The notes beneath the pieces were generated by a model. That model saw only the letters and a list, made by a program, of their open reading frames with translations. It was not told where the DNA came from and searched no databases. Shown here one piece after another: positions 25,037 to 33,930 of a DNA stretch of 51,095 bases. The position numbers were made by a program, and so were the translations under genes. Every line of letters starts with the position of its first letter. The first letter of the stretch is position 1. Source of the DNA: Pantoea sp. Ap-967 (GTDB lineage Bacteria; Pseudomonadota; Gammaproteobacteria; Pseudomonadales; Pseudomonadaceae); assembly GCF_011752565.1 (NCBI RefSeq), contig NZ_VWXK01000041.1, positions 1 to 51,095 of the forward strand, written 5' to 3'.

Positions 25037-27432
25037 ATGAGCAGGTGGGGCCGTGTCGGGCAGTGGCCAGGCAGTGCCTGATGGCGTTCCCCCTGGCCCT
25101 GCTGCTGCTTGAATGCCGCGCCAGCGAGGGCCCCAATTTTGACCTTGAACTGTTACGTCAGAGGGGGCTGAGTGAGGAGTTGGCCAGGTACTTTCAGGAA
25201 AAGCCCCGCTTCACGCCAGGTAATCACACGGTGAGTTTGCAGGTGAATGGCAACCGGGCAGGGCAGGCCCTGGCACGGTTCCTGGAAGACGGCAGCCTGT
25301 GCATCGATGCCGCGCTGCTGGAGGCTGCCGGTATAGAGGTGCCGCCCCCCCCGTCACCGGGCGAGCCTGCCGACACCTGCATCGACTTGCTGGCCAGCCA
25401 CCCACAATCGCAGATACAGGCCGACCCGCAGTCGGCCAGCCTGTCCATGGTGGTACCTGCACACGCCCTGCGCCCAGTTGCTGCGCATGATCTCTCAGCC
25501 TATGACACCGGCGGGTTCGCGGCCCTGTTCAACTACGACGTGACGATGCTCGACACCCGCTTCAACGATGGCAGCAACAGGGCCTGGACCGTGCTGACCG
25601 AACCTGGCTTCAACCTGGGTAACTGGATCGTGCGCAGCCGCCAGGTTGCCAGCCTTGGCCAGCAGGGCAACCGCTTCAACGCACTGGAAGCCTATGCCCA
25701 GCGAACGTTCGCCGACCAGGGGGCGGTATTGCAGGTTGGCCAGATTCATATGGCCAACCCTGTCTTGTCTGGCGTGCCCATCGATGGCTTTCAGCTGTTC
25801 TCCGAACAGGCATTGGGGCACTTGCAGCAAAGACGGGTGGTTCAAGGGATCGCCACGACCCAGGCAAGGGTCGAGATCTACCAGCGTAACCGCCTGATGT
25901 ACGCGACCGTTGTGCCCCCTGGGCCGTTTTCCATCGACAGCCCGGTACCGCTGGATGCGTTTGCCGAACTGGAACTGGTGATCCATGAAGCCACGGGTGA
26001 GGAGCGGCGCCTGGTCCTGCCCGCTACCCCCAGTGCTGATGGCCTGAACGGAGGGTATCAGTTGGGCGTCGGCCAACTGCGAAACAGTGATAGCGCTTCA
26101 CCTTGGGTGCTCAGTGCCGGGTGGAGTGGGGGTGTGCTTGAGGGCGTGGCGCTGGGCGGCGGTATGCTGGCCACCGAGCGCTACCTGGCAACCGGCTTTG
26201 CCCTCGGTGCCCAGCCATGGGCGCAGGCCCAGGTGCAGTGGGCGCTGGGTTATGCGCAACCGTTGCGCCGTGAGGGCGGTACACACAGCCAGGTGACCCT
26301 CAGCCAGCAGTTTGCCGAAGGCTGGGGGGCAAGCTTCACGTATGGGCTGCAGAGCCAACATTATCAAGACCTTCAACAGGCGCTGGCGCCGCCACGGCGT
26401 TCGGCGGGCCTGCGCGACCACGCCAGTATTGGCCTGTCTTGGCAGGGGACGGCGCTTGGAAACGTCAGCGTTGGCGCTAGCCAAGCGCGCAATCACGGTG
26501 GCAACGCCAGCAGCCAGGCCAACCTGCGCTGGGGGGCGACCCTTGGCCAGGTGTCGTTGAATGCCGGTATGGAATGGCGCCTGAAGGGGGCAAGTGATCG
26601 GGGGCGGCTGATGTACCTGAGCGCCAGCATGCCCTTGGGCGCCAATCGTCGGCTCAATGCATCGACCCGAGGTTCGAGTGGCAGCTACCGTTCCTCCGTT
26701 ACCTTGCGCGAGCAGGTAAGCGACACCTTTTCCTATCGACTGGGTGGCGGCCATCAAAGCCATGATCCGGTGCTGCGGCCAAGCCTGGGTGTTTCCTGGC
26801 TGGCGCCCTTGAGCCAGGTACAGCTGGACTACGCGCAAACCGGCGCCGACGCACAGAACCTTGCGTTGAACCTGCGCGGAGGCCTGGCCGGGCATGCCGA
26901 TGGCATTACCTTGTCGCCGTACCCGATACAGGACACCTTTGCGCTGATCGAGGTGGGTGACCTACCGGGCGTGAAGGTCGAGACGCCCAGCGGCCCAGTG
27001 TGGACCGATGGCAAAGGGCAGGCGCTTGCCGCGCAGGTGCGGCCCTACGCCGATAACCGGGTTCAGGTAGAACCTCGCAGCCTGCCGCGTAACGTCGAAC
27101 TGGAGAACAGCCTGGGCATCGTACGCGCCGGCCGGGGCGCGATTTCCCGGTTGAGCTTCGCGGTCGAGCGAACTCGGCGCGTGCTCTTGCAAACGACCCT
27201 GGGCGAGGGGCCGTTGTCTGCGGACAGTGCGATGGTGGTCGACGCCAACGGCAGTTTCGTGACGATGGTGCAAGCCGGTGGCCTGATATTCCTGCACGAC
27301 TATCAGCACAGCGAGCGCTACCAGGTGGTTTCGCCAGGTGGGGCTGGCTGTGCGCTTGAATTCAACCTCGGCGACCCAACAGACCCGGAGCACTACTATG
27401 AATCGACCACGGCGCGCTGCCATGCCTTGTGA
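25033..27432 (+). CDS. Fimbrial outer-membrane usher
   Basis: This is an up to 799-residue usher, the beta-barrel pore that polymerises and exports fimbrial subunits. N-terminal domain: LSEELARYFQEKPRFTPGNHTVSLQVNG with CIDAALLEAAGI. The barrel and plug regions follow (YDTGGFAALFNYDVTMLDTR; YAQRTFADQGAVLQVGQIHMANPVLSGVPIDG; RVEIYQRNRLMYATVVPPGPFSIDSPV), and a C-terminal part ending HYYESTTARCHAL. At under 800 residues it is shorter than PapC-type ushers but the usual size for this class. The start is a TTG overlapping the chaperone stop (TTGA); ATG 25081 is an alternative. Signal sequence MAFPLALLLLECRA. Confidence 0.88.
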   Translation: MNEQVGPCRAVARQCLMAFPLALLLLECRASEGPNFDLELLRQRGLSEELARYFQEKPRFTPGNHTVSLQVNGNRAGQALARFLEDGSLCIDAALLEAAGIEVPPPPSPGEPADTCIDLLASHPQSQIQADPQSASLSMVVPAHALRPVAAHDLSAYDTGGFAALFNYDVTMLDTRFNDGSNRAWTVLTEPGFNLGNWIVRSRQVASLGQQGNRFNALEAYAQRTFADQGAVLQVGQIHMANPVLSGVPIDGFQLFSEQALGHLQQRRVVQGIATTQARVEIYQRNRLMYATVVPPGPFSIDSPVPLDAFAELELVIHEATGEERRLVLPATPSADGLNGGYQLGVGQLRNSDSASPWVLSAGWSGGVLEGVALGGGMLATERYLATGFALGAQPWAQAQVQWALGYAQPLRREGGTHSQVTLSQQFAEGWGASFTYGLQSQHYQDLQQALAPPRRSAGLRDHASIGLSWQGTALGNVSVGASQARNHGGNASSQANLRWGATLGQVSLNAGMEWRLKGASDRGRLMYLSASMPLGANRRLNASTRGSSGSYRSSVTLREQVSDTFSYRLGGGHQSHDPVLRPSLGVSWLAPLSQVQLDYAQTGADAQNLALNLRGGLAGHADGITLSPYPIQDTFALIEVGDLPGVKVETPSGPVWTDGKGQALAAQVRPYADNRVQVEPRSLPRNVELENSLGIVRAGRGAISRLSFAVERTRRVLLQTTLGEGPLSADSAMVVDANGSFVTMVQAGGLIFLHDYQHSERYQVVSPGGAGCALEFNLGDPTDPEHYYESTTARCHAL

Positions 27433-28588
27433 AAACGCCAGGCCAATGCAGGCGGCGACTTGCCGCCCAGGTCGGTACGCCATGCTGCTCGGCGGGCTGG
27501 GTTTGCTGATGATTGCCCAAACAGCCCTCGCCGCCGCCCCAAACTGCCAAGTTTCGCTTGGGCAGCCGCTGGTCGAGTTTGGCCAGGTCAACCAGACCCA
27601 GCTGGAAAACCTGGGCAATCGGTACCGGTTGGGGGAGCGGCGGCTGCAAGTGGCGGTGCAGTGCCCTAAGAGCACGGAAATGGTCTTGCGCTACCTGGCC
27701 GATGGGGCAGATGGCGAACACTTCGGTTTCGGCGAGCGGGGAACGTATTCACTGCAGCTTTCCGATGCCAGGCTCGATGGGCAGCCAGTGGCCTTGGGGG
27801 CCGCAAACTCGCGTGACCATGGGCTGGCACAGGGTGACCCGCTTCGCTGGCTGCCTGGCATGCAGGTTATGCCGTTACAGGCAAACAGCCCGCTTGGCGG
27901 TACACGGTTCGCCGCCCAGCTTACCGTTCAGGGCTGGCTCGGCCAGGCATCCCAGGCGCCGAGTGACGCACAGCTGCAGGCCAGCGGCCTGCTGGAAGTT
28001 GGCGGTGGGGCGGCTGAGCTGGCGTTACACGCCCGTGTCGTTCCCGCTGCGTGCACACTGCACCTGGGCAATGGCGGCCGGGTGGACTTTGGGGTGATCG
28101 AGCCCGGCCGGTTGTCGCCCGACACAACCAGCACCTTGCACCGCGCCTTGTCTGCCTCCGTGGCCTGTGAAGGGCCTACCCGGTTCGCCGTGCGGGCGAT
28201 GGATAACCGCCAGGCAGGCAGCTTGCGCCCCGCGCAGGTGGCGGCCAGCACCGCCCTGTTCGGCGCAGGCAGCCAAGCCAATGATGGCCTTGCCTGGTCA
28301 TTGCAGTTCGACGGGGCGCTACTGGGCGATGGGCGCGCGTTGCACCCGCTGTATGCCATGCCGGGTGAAGCGGGTTGGGTACCGAGCGCGGGCCCGGCTT
28401 TCTTTCACACCGACCATCGCCTGCTGGGGTTCGCAAGTGGCCAAGCCACAGGCGCTGGCCCCACATCGATCAGGCGGCTTGAAGCCATGCTGAAGGTCGA
28501 GCTTTACGTGGCGCCGTTGCGCCAGCTCGACCTGCGTGACGAGATTGCCGTCGATGGTGCGGCCACGCTGGAGCTCGTCTATCTATGA
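27398..28588 (+). CDS. Two-domain fimbrial tip subunit/adhesin with C-terminal DUF1120 pilin domain
   Basis: This is a 396-residue protein. The signal peptide has a long basic start and a hydrophobic core (MLLGGLGLLMIAQTALA). The N-terminal domain (about 50-215) is PNCQVSLGQPLVEFGQVNQTQLE and on. The C-terminal domain (about 215-396) is homologous to the major subunit: VPAACTLHLGNGGRVDFGVIEPG aligns with the same Cys and glycine motif there, and the end T-L-E-L-V-Y-L matches the beta-zipper strand. Two-domain layout suggests an adhesin displayed at the fibre tip. The start follows CGGAG by seven bases, and the gene overlaps the usher by 35 bp. Confidence 0.85.
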   Translation: MNRPRRAAMPCENARPMQAATCRPGRYAMLLGGLGLLMIAQTALAAAPNCQVSLGQPLVEFGQVNQTQLENLGNRYRLGERRLQVAVQCPKSTEMVLRYLADGADGEHFGFGERGTYSLQLSDARLDGQPVALGAANSRDHGLAQGDPLRWLPGMQVMPLQANSPLGGTRFAAQLTVQGWLGQASQAPSDAQLQASGLLEVGGGAAELALHARVVPAACTLHLGNGGRVDFGVIEPGRLSPDTTSTLHRALSASVACEGPTRFAVRAMDNRQAGSLRPAQVAASTALFGAGSQANDGLAWSLQFDGALLGDGRALHPLYAMPGEAGWVPSAGPAFFHTDHRLLGFASGQATGAGPTSIRRLEAMLKVELYVAPLRQLDLRDEIAVDGAATLELVYL

Positions 28589-28618
28589 GCCCCGGCTCCA
28601 GGCGGCCACCCCTTGCGC

Positions 28619-31207
28619 TCAGGTGTGTACCGGTTGCGCCTCGGCGACCGGCTTGGGCAGCGACGACAGGAACGCCATCACCAGCGCTGCCACATACGGC
28701 AACGACTGCACCAGCAGCATGGCCACCCAGAAGCGCATGTCTGAACTGGGCAGGCCTTGCACCAGGAAAATCCCGGCCGCCGCGCCCCACAGCAGCAACA
28801 TGATGAACAGCTCTTCGCGCGCCTCGGAAATCGCCACCAGCAAGCCATGGCTATCGGCATTCTTCGGCGTGCGGAAGAACGGCATGCTGCTGGTGAAGAA
28901 CCCGTACAGCACCGCCTTGGCGATGGTGTGCGACAACGCCAGCCCCGCCAGCGCCGCGGCGAAGGCATCCTTGAGGTTCACCCCCACTGCGCGGCGGTAG
29001 AGGAACACGATCTTGCCGACCTTGAAGAAGAACAGCGCCAGCGGCGGGATGGCGAAGATCATCAGCGGCGGGTCGACCCGGTGCGGCACGATGATCATCG
29101 CCGCCGACCACAACAGCGCACCGACGGTGAAGAAGATGTTCATGCCGTCGGCAATCCATGGCAGCCAGCCGGCCAGGAAGTGGTAGCGCTGGCCACGGGT
29201 CAGCTCGCTGCCCTTGCCGCGCAGCAGGGCGCCGGCATGGTGCTTGATGATCTGGATGGCGCCGTAGGCCCAGCGGAAGCGCTGCTTCTTGAAGTCGATG
29301 AAGGTGTCGGGCATCAGGCCCTTGCCGTAGCTGTTGTGGGCGTAGGCGGCCGACAGGCCTTGCTCGAACACCCGCAGGCCCAGCTCGGCATCCTCGCAGA
29401 TGCACCATTCGGCCCAGCCCAGTTCCTGCAGCACGCTGCGCCGGGTCATGGTCATGGTGCCATGCTGGATGATCGCGTCACGGTCGTTGCGGGTGACCAT
29501 GCCGATGTGGAAGAAACCCTTGTACTCGCTGTAGCAGAGCTTCTTGAAGGCGCTTTCGTGCTGGTCGCGGTAGTCCTGGGGCGATTGCACCACGGCGATC
29601 TTCGGGTCGGCGAAGTGCGGCACCATGTGCTTGAGCCAGTTGCGGTCCACGCAGTAGTCCGAGTCGATCACCGCGATGACTTCGGCGTCCTTGGCGGTAT
29701 GCGGGAGCAGGTAGTTCAGCGCGCCGCCCTTGAAGCCGGCCAGTGGCGCCACATGGAAGAACTTGAAGCGCTCGCCGAGCTTTTCGCAGTGGGCCTTGAG
29801 CGGTTCCCACACGGCGGGGTCTTTGGTGTTGTTGTCGATCACCAGCACTTCGTAGTCTGGGTAATCGAGGGCGGCCAGGGCGTCGAGGGTCTGCTTGACC
29901 ATCTCCGGGGGCTCGTTGTAGCAAGGCACGTGCACCGACACCTTGGGCCGGTAGGCACTGTCGGCGTGCACCGGCAAAAATTCGCGGCGGCGCTTGAGCG
30001 TCCACACCGCCTCGGCCAGCTCGTGGGCCTCGGTCATCAGCACAATGAACACGCCCAGCGCACCGAGTGCCAGCAGCACGCCAACGGTGAGGCTGAACCA
30101 GGTACTGTACTGCTGGCTGTAGTCATAGGCGATCCACACCAGCACCGACCCGCACAGGAAGGTGATGAAGGTCAGGAAGGTACGCCCGCGCTGGCGCAGC
30201 GCCGAGCCGTCGATCAGCAGCACGGCCAGGGCGATCATTGCCAGTACCACCGAGGCCACCGCCAGGGCTCGCCACTGCGGGATTGCCACCACCGGCCCTT
30301 CGAAGTTGAACTTCTGCTGGCGCTCGGCGTTGTACACGCCCCAGTAGGCGCCCACCGAGCCTTCGTCGTTGGCCTTCCAGGGCTGGTCGTAGGCTTCGAT
30401 GACGAAGTAGTTGTAGCCGCGGCGGTTGAGGGTGTTGACCAGGGTGCGCAGGTAGATGGCCTGGTCGGCCTGGGTGGCGTCGGCGCCGCCGCGCATGCGG
30501 CCGTTGCTCGGCCAGCCGACTTCCGACAGCAGCAGGGGCTTGTGCGAAAACTGGTGGCGCAACTCGCGGGCGCGGTCGAGCACGAACTGCACCGAGTCCT
30601 TCACCGGCACGAATTCCCAGTACGGCAGGATGTGCGCGGCAATCAGGTCGACATGCTTGGCCAGCTCCGGGTGTTCCTTCCAGATGTGCCACTGCTCGCT
30701 GGTGGTCACGGGCACCTTGACGGCGGCGCGCACGCGGTCGAGGTACTGGATCAGTTCCTCGGGCGTGACCTCTTCGCGGAACAGCGCTTCGTTGCCGACC
30801 ACCACGCGCACCACGCTGCGCGAATGGTTGGCCAGTTCGATGCCCTTGGCGATCTCGCGTTCGTTGCGCTCAAGGTCCTTGCTGATCCAGATGCCCAGGG
30901 TTACCCGCAGGCCAAACTCCTCGGCCAGCCGGGGAATTTCGGCCTGGGTGCCTTCAACGGTGTAGATACGGATGTTGTCGGTCAGCTTGTTCAGCTGCTC
31001 AAGGTCCTGGCGCATCTCGTCCTCGCTGGGGTACTGGCCCTTTTGCGGGCTTTCGCCAAGGCGAAACGGCGAGTACGAGAAGCCGGAGATCTGTTCCGGC
31101 CAGGCAGGTGCGGAAACCGGGCGGTTGATCAACGCCCAGAAACCGGTGAACAGCGCGGCGATGGCCAGGACCACCACCAGGTTGAGGCCGAATTTGCGAG
31201 AAGACAT
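28619..31207 (-). CDS. ndvB: Membrane glucan synthase with GH17-like and GT2 domains, NdvB-type
   Basis: This is an 862-residue inner-membrane protein. The N-terminal membrane anchor is at 8-28. A GH17 transglycosylase-like domain spans about 40-315 with the catalytic pair Glu140 (VVVGNEALFR) and Glu229 (LLSEVGWPSNG). TM segments lie at about 312-392. A GT2 synthase domain spans about 420-650 with DSDY (Asp515, Asp517), EDAELG (Glu605-Asp606) and QRFRW (642-646), then more membrane segments. This matches NdvB of P. aeruginosa, which makes cyclic beta-1,3-glucans linked to biofilm antibiotic tolerance. The gene is next to dapE there; here the fimbrial operon intervenes. The end lies 30 bp from the convergent tip gene. 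Confidence 0.9.
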   Translation of the reverse strand: MSSRKFGLNLVVVLAIAALFTGFWALINRPVSAPAWPEQISGFSYSPFRLGESPQKGQYPSEDEMRQDLEQLNKLTDNIRIYTVEGTQAEIPRLAEEFGLRVTLGIWISKDLERNEREIAKGIELANHSRSVVRVVVGNEALFREEVTPEELIQYLDRVRAAVKVPVTTSEQWHIWKEHPELAKHVDLIAAHILPYWEFVPVKDSVQFVLDRARELRHQFSHKPLLLSEVGWPSNGRMRGGADATQADQAIYLRTLVNTLNRRGYNYFVIEAYDQPWKANDEGSVGAYWGVYNAERQQKFNFEGPVVAIPQWRALAVASVVLAMIALAVLLIDGSALRQRGRTFLTFITFLCGSVLVWIAYDYSQQYSTWFSLTVGVLLALGALGVFIVLMTEAHELAEAVWTLKRRREFLPVHADSAYRPKVSVHVPCYNEPPEMVKQTLDALAALDYPDYEVLVIDNNTKDPAVWEPLKAHCEKLGERFKFFHVAPLAGFKGGALNYLLPHTAKDAEVIAVIDSDYCVDRNWLKHMVPHFADPKIAVVQSPQDYRDQHESAFKKLCYSEYKGFFHIGMVTRNDRDAIIQHGTMTMTRRSVLQELGWAEWCICEDAELGLRVFEQGLSAAYAHNSYGKGLMPDTFIDFKKQRFRWAYGAIQIIKHHAGALLRGKGSELTRGQRYHFLAGWLPWIADGMNIFFTVGALLWSAAMIIVPHRVDPPLMIFAIPPLALFFFKVGKIVFLYRRAVGVNLKDAFAAALAGLALSHTIAKAVLYGFFTSSMPFFRTPKNADSHGLLVAISEAREELFIMLLLWGAAAGIFLVQGLPSSDMRFWVAMLLVQSLPYVAALVMAFLSSLPKPVAEAQPVHT

Positions 31208-31295
31208 TGTGATCCGTTTCTGTCCAAGTGAAAGGATATTAAAGCAGCAATGGTAGGGTGTTTCCTAACGATGGAGGTAGAGGCGGCCACTGGCC

Positions 31296-31301
31296 TATAA
31301 T
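31296..31301 (+). promoter_or_regulatory. -10 element of tcdA
   Basis: A perfect TATAAT lies 42 bp before the tcdA start. A matching -35 is not clear. Confidence 0.55.
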
Positions 31302-31342
31302 GCGCGCCGGTTTTTTGCGGTAGAGCGCCCAGGGGTATCCAC

Positions 31343-32152
31343 ATGAGCACAGAAGATCCACGCTTTGCCGGCGTTGCCCGGCTGTACGGCGACGAGGGCC
31401 TGCAGCGCCTGAACCAGGCCCATGTGGCGGTGGTCGGCATTGGCGGGGTGGGCTCGTGGGTGGCCGAGGCGCTGGCGCGCAGTGGCGTGGGCGAAATCAC
31501 CCTGTTCGACCTCGACGATGTCTGTGTCAGCAACACCAACCGCCAGGCCCACGCCCTGGAAGGGCAGGTGGGGCGGCCCAAGGTCGAGGTGATGGCCGAA
31601 CGCCTGCGGGCGATCAACCCGGCAATCACGGTGCATGCAGTGGCCGATTTCGTCACCCGCGACAGCATGGCCGAGTACATCACCGAACAGCTGGACGCGG
31701 TGGTCGACTGCATCGACAGCGTGATGGCCAAGGCCGCATTGATCGCCTGGTGCCGGCGGCGCAAGATCGCCATCGTCACCACCGGCGGCGCGGGCGGGCA
31801 GATCGACCCAACGCAGATCCAGGTCGGTGACCTCAACAAGACCTTCAACGACCCGCTCGCCTCGCGGGTGCGCTCCACCCTGCGCCGGGACTACAACTTC
31901 TCGCGCAACACCAGCCGCAACTATGGCGTGCCATGCGTATTTTCCAGCGAGCAGCTGCGTTACCCCAAGGGCGACGGCAGTGTGTGCCTGCAGAAGAGCT
32001 TCGTCGGCGAAGGCGTGCGCCTGGACTGCGCCGGCGGCTTTGGTGCGGTGATGATGGTGACCGCGACGTTCGGCATGGTGGCGGCGAGCAAGGCCATCGA
32101 GAAGTTGGTGGCGGGGGCGCGGCGGCCCTCGGAGCGGGTCAAGCCCGAATAA
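31343..32152 (+). CDS. tcdA: tRNA threonylcarbamoyladenosine dehydratase
   Basis: This is a 269-residue ThiF/MoeB-like enzyme (formerly CsdL) that uses ATP to convert t6A37 of tRNA to its cyclic hydantoin form. The nucleotide-binding motif is GIGGVGSWVAEALARSGVGEITLFDLDDV (from residue 32), followed by SNTNRQ and DSVMAKAALI. The C-terminal half has VTTGGAGGQIDPTQIQVGDL and YSRN-like signatures (NFSRNTSRNYGVPCVFSSE). Sulfur transfer proteins CsdA and CsdE, coded just downstream on the other strand, are known partners of its activity in E. coli. It substitutes for no TsaB function but acts after it. Confidence 0.93.
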   Translation: MSTEDPRFAGVARLYGDEGLQRLNQAHVAVVGIGGVGSWVAEALARSGVGEITLFDLDDVCVSNTNRQAHALEGQVGRPKVEVMAERLRAINPAITVHAVADFVTRDSMAEYITEQLDAVVDCIDSVMAKAALIAWCRRRKIAIVTTGGAGGQIDPTQIQVGDLNKTFNDPLASRVRSTLRRDYNFSRNTSRNYGVPCVFSSEQLRYPKGDGSVCLQKSFVGEGVRLDCAGGFGAVMMVTATFGMVAASKAIEKLVAGARRPSERVKPE

Positions 32153-32157
32153 CCGTG

Positions 32158-32230
32158 CCGCGAGTAACCCGCTCCCACAACGGCGTATACGGTCTCTGTA
32201 GGAGCGGGCTTGCCCCGCGAAGCAGGCGCC
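32158..32230. repeat. REP pair between tcdA and csdE
   Basis: The left part reads CGCGAGTAACCCGCTCCCACA and the right part CTGTAGGAGCGGGC then TTGCCCCGCG, two REP halves in inverted orientation. They separate convergent genes. Confidence 0.75.
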
Positions 32231-32236
32231 GCCGAC

Positions 32237-32647
32237 TTAAGCGGTAGCCACCAACTCCGCCATCCGCTGCAACACCGCATGCAACCCATTGCTGCGCGAA
32301 GGCGAAAGCTGGCGCTCCAGCCCCAGCTGGCTGAACCATTCACGCAAGTCCAGGCCGCCCAGTTCCACACTGCCCAACCCCTGCACCCGCACCAACAGCA
32401 GCGCCAGCAAACCCCGCAACAACCGCGCATCGCTGCTCGCCTTGAACCGCCACAGGCCGTCAACCCGTTCGGCCACCAGCCACACCAGGCTTTCGCAGCC
32501 ATGCACGCGGTTGGCCTCGACCTTCTCGGCCTCGTCCAAGGGCTCCAGGCGATCGCCAATTTGCATCAGCAGCCGTGCCCGCTGCTCCCAACCCCGCGCT
32601 TGCTCGAACTGGGCCAAGGCCTCCTGGGCCGGAATCGGCAGGGTCAT
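32237..32647 (-). CDS. csdE: SufE-family sulfur acceptor CsdE
   Basis: This 136-residue protein accepts persulfide sulfur from the desulfurase CsdA and passes it on. The family signature is EKVEANRVHGCESLVWLV, with the acceptor Cys51; also FKASSDARLLRGLLALLL and a C-terminal helix RSNGLHAVLQRMAELV. Its ATG overlaps the csdA stop by four bases (ATGA), so the two are co-translated. It is more likely CsdE than SufE because it is next to a CsdA-like desulfurase and tcdA, with no suf operon in view. Confidence 0.88.
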   Translation of the reverse strand: MTLPIPAQEALAQFEQARGWEQRARLLMQIGDRLEPLDEAEKVEANRVHGCESLVWLVAERVDGLWRFKASSDARLLRGLLALLLVRVQGLGSVELGGLDLREWFSQLGLERQLSPSRSNGLHAVLQRMAELVATA

Positions 32648-33849
32648 CGCAACAACTCCAGGCCCTGATCGAGCGCGTCGAAGAAACGCTGCAGGTCGTC
32701 ACTGTCGTTGTACAGCCCAAGGGAGACCCGAATCGCCCCGTCCAGGCCCAGCCCCCTGAGCAGCGGCATGGCGCAATGGTGCCCGGCGCGCACGGCGATG
32801 CCCTGCTCGGTCAGCAGGTGGGCAATGTCGGCATTATGCACGCCGTCGATCACGAAGCTGGCCAAGGCCGCCTGCGGCGAGCCAATCACCCGCACACCCT
32901 CGCGGTCGGCCAGGCCGCGCAGCAGGTGTTGGTGCAGGCTGTCTTCGTGGGCCTGCACGGCCTGGGCGTCGAGGCTGGCCAGGTAGTCGAGCGTGGCCCC
33001 CAGGCCGATCACCCCGGCAATCGGCGGGGTTCCGGCCTCGAAGCCCAGCGGCGCAGGGCGAAAGCTGGCGCTTTGATAGTCGGCCAGTTGCACCATCTCG
33101 CCGCCGAATTGCCAGTGGCGCAGCGCGTCCAGCGCCTGGCGCCGACCATACAGCACGCCGACACCCTCCGGGCCGTACAGCTTGTGGCTGGAGAACACAT
33201 AGAAGTCGCAGCCCAGTTGCTGTACGTCATGGCGGCCATGCACCACGCCCTGGGCGCCATCGACCACGGTCAGCGCGCCTTGGGCGCGGGCGTGGGACAG
33301 CAGCGTTGGCAGCGGCTGCCAGGTGCCCAGCACGTTGCTCAGTTGGCTGATGGCGAGCACGCGGGTGCGTGGGCCGATCAGTTGCAGGGCCTGGTCGAGG
33401 TCGATGTGGCCATGATCGTTCAGCGGCAGTACCACCAGGCGCAGGTTGCGCCGCTGCGCCAGTTGCTGCCAGGGCAGCAGGTTGGCGTGGTGTTCCACGG
33501 CGCTGATGGCGATCTCATCGCCTGCCTCGAAGCGGTGTTCCAGGCCATAGGCCAGCAGGTTCAGCGCCGAGGTGGCGCCATGGGTGAACACGATCTGCTG
33601 CGAGGTCCCGGCATTGAGCCAGGCAGCCACCTTGTCCCGGCTGGCTTCGAAGGCCTGGGTCGCCAGCGCGCCAGGCAAATGCTGGGCACGGTGCACGTTG
33701 GCCGCACCATGGCCGTAATAGTGGCTCAAGGCGTCGAGCAGGGCCTGGGGTTTCTGGGTGGTAGCGGCGCTGTCCAGGTAAGTCTGGTGCTGGCGTTGCA
33801 GTGCGGCGATGGCGGGGAAATCGGCGCGCCAGGGGGAGGGCTGGAACAT
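32644..33849 (-). CDS. csdA: Cysteine desulfurase, type II (CsdA/SufS-like)
   Basis: This is a 401-residue PLP enzyme that takes sulfur from cysteine. Lys223 in SSHKLYGPEGVGVLYG binds PLP. His121 (EHHANLLPW) and Asp198 (VDGAQGV) are the usual partners. The active-site Cys359 lies in AGHHCAMPLL, the short type II loop. The start at 33849 (MFQPSPWRADFP) matches the family; a longer frame to 33891 runs through the dapD terminator. CsdE follows with a 4-base overlap. Confidence 0.92.
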   Translation of the reverse strand: MFQPSPWRADFPAIAALQRQHQTYLDSAATTQKPQALLDALSHYYGHGAANVHRAQHLPGALATQAFEASRDKVAAWLNAGTSQQIVFTHGATSALNLLAYGLEHRFEAGDEIAISAVEHHANLLPWQQLAQRRNLRLVVLPLNDHGHIDLDQALQLIGPRTRVLAISQLSNVLGTWQPLPTLLSHARAQGALTVVDGAQGVVHGRHDVQQLGCDFYVFSSHKLYGPEGVGVLYGRRQALDALRHWQFGGEMVQLADYQSASFRPAPLGFEAGTPPIAGVIGLGATLDYLASLDAQAVQAHEDSLHQHLLRGLADREGVRVIGSPQAALASFVIDGVHNADIAHLLTEQGIAVRAGHHCAMPLLRGLGLDGAIRVSLGLYNDSDDLQRFFDALDQGLELLR

Positions 33850-33871
33850 GTTCGCGGGGCCTGGAATGAAA

Positions 33872-33903
33872 ATCGGGTCTGGCGCATGCACGCCAGACCC
33901 GAT
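33872..33903 (-). terminator. Intrinsic terminator after dapD
   Basis: A perfect 13-bp stem (ATCGGGTCTGGCG and its complement) with a six-base loop is followed, read leftward, by TTTTC. It lies 27 bp beyond the dapD stop and just ahead of csdA. Confidence 0.85.
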
Positions 33904-33930
33904 CTTAACACTTCAAACCGCCATGGGTTC

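Noticed and set aside
28757..31231. Long open frame antisense to ndvB
   Set aside because: The other strand has clear GH17 and GT2 motifs; the antisense product has no recognisable fold.
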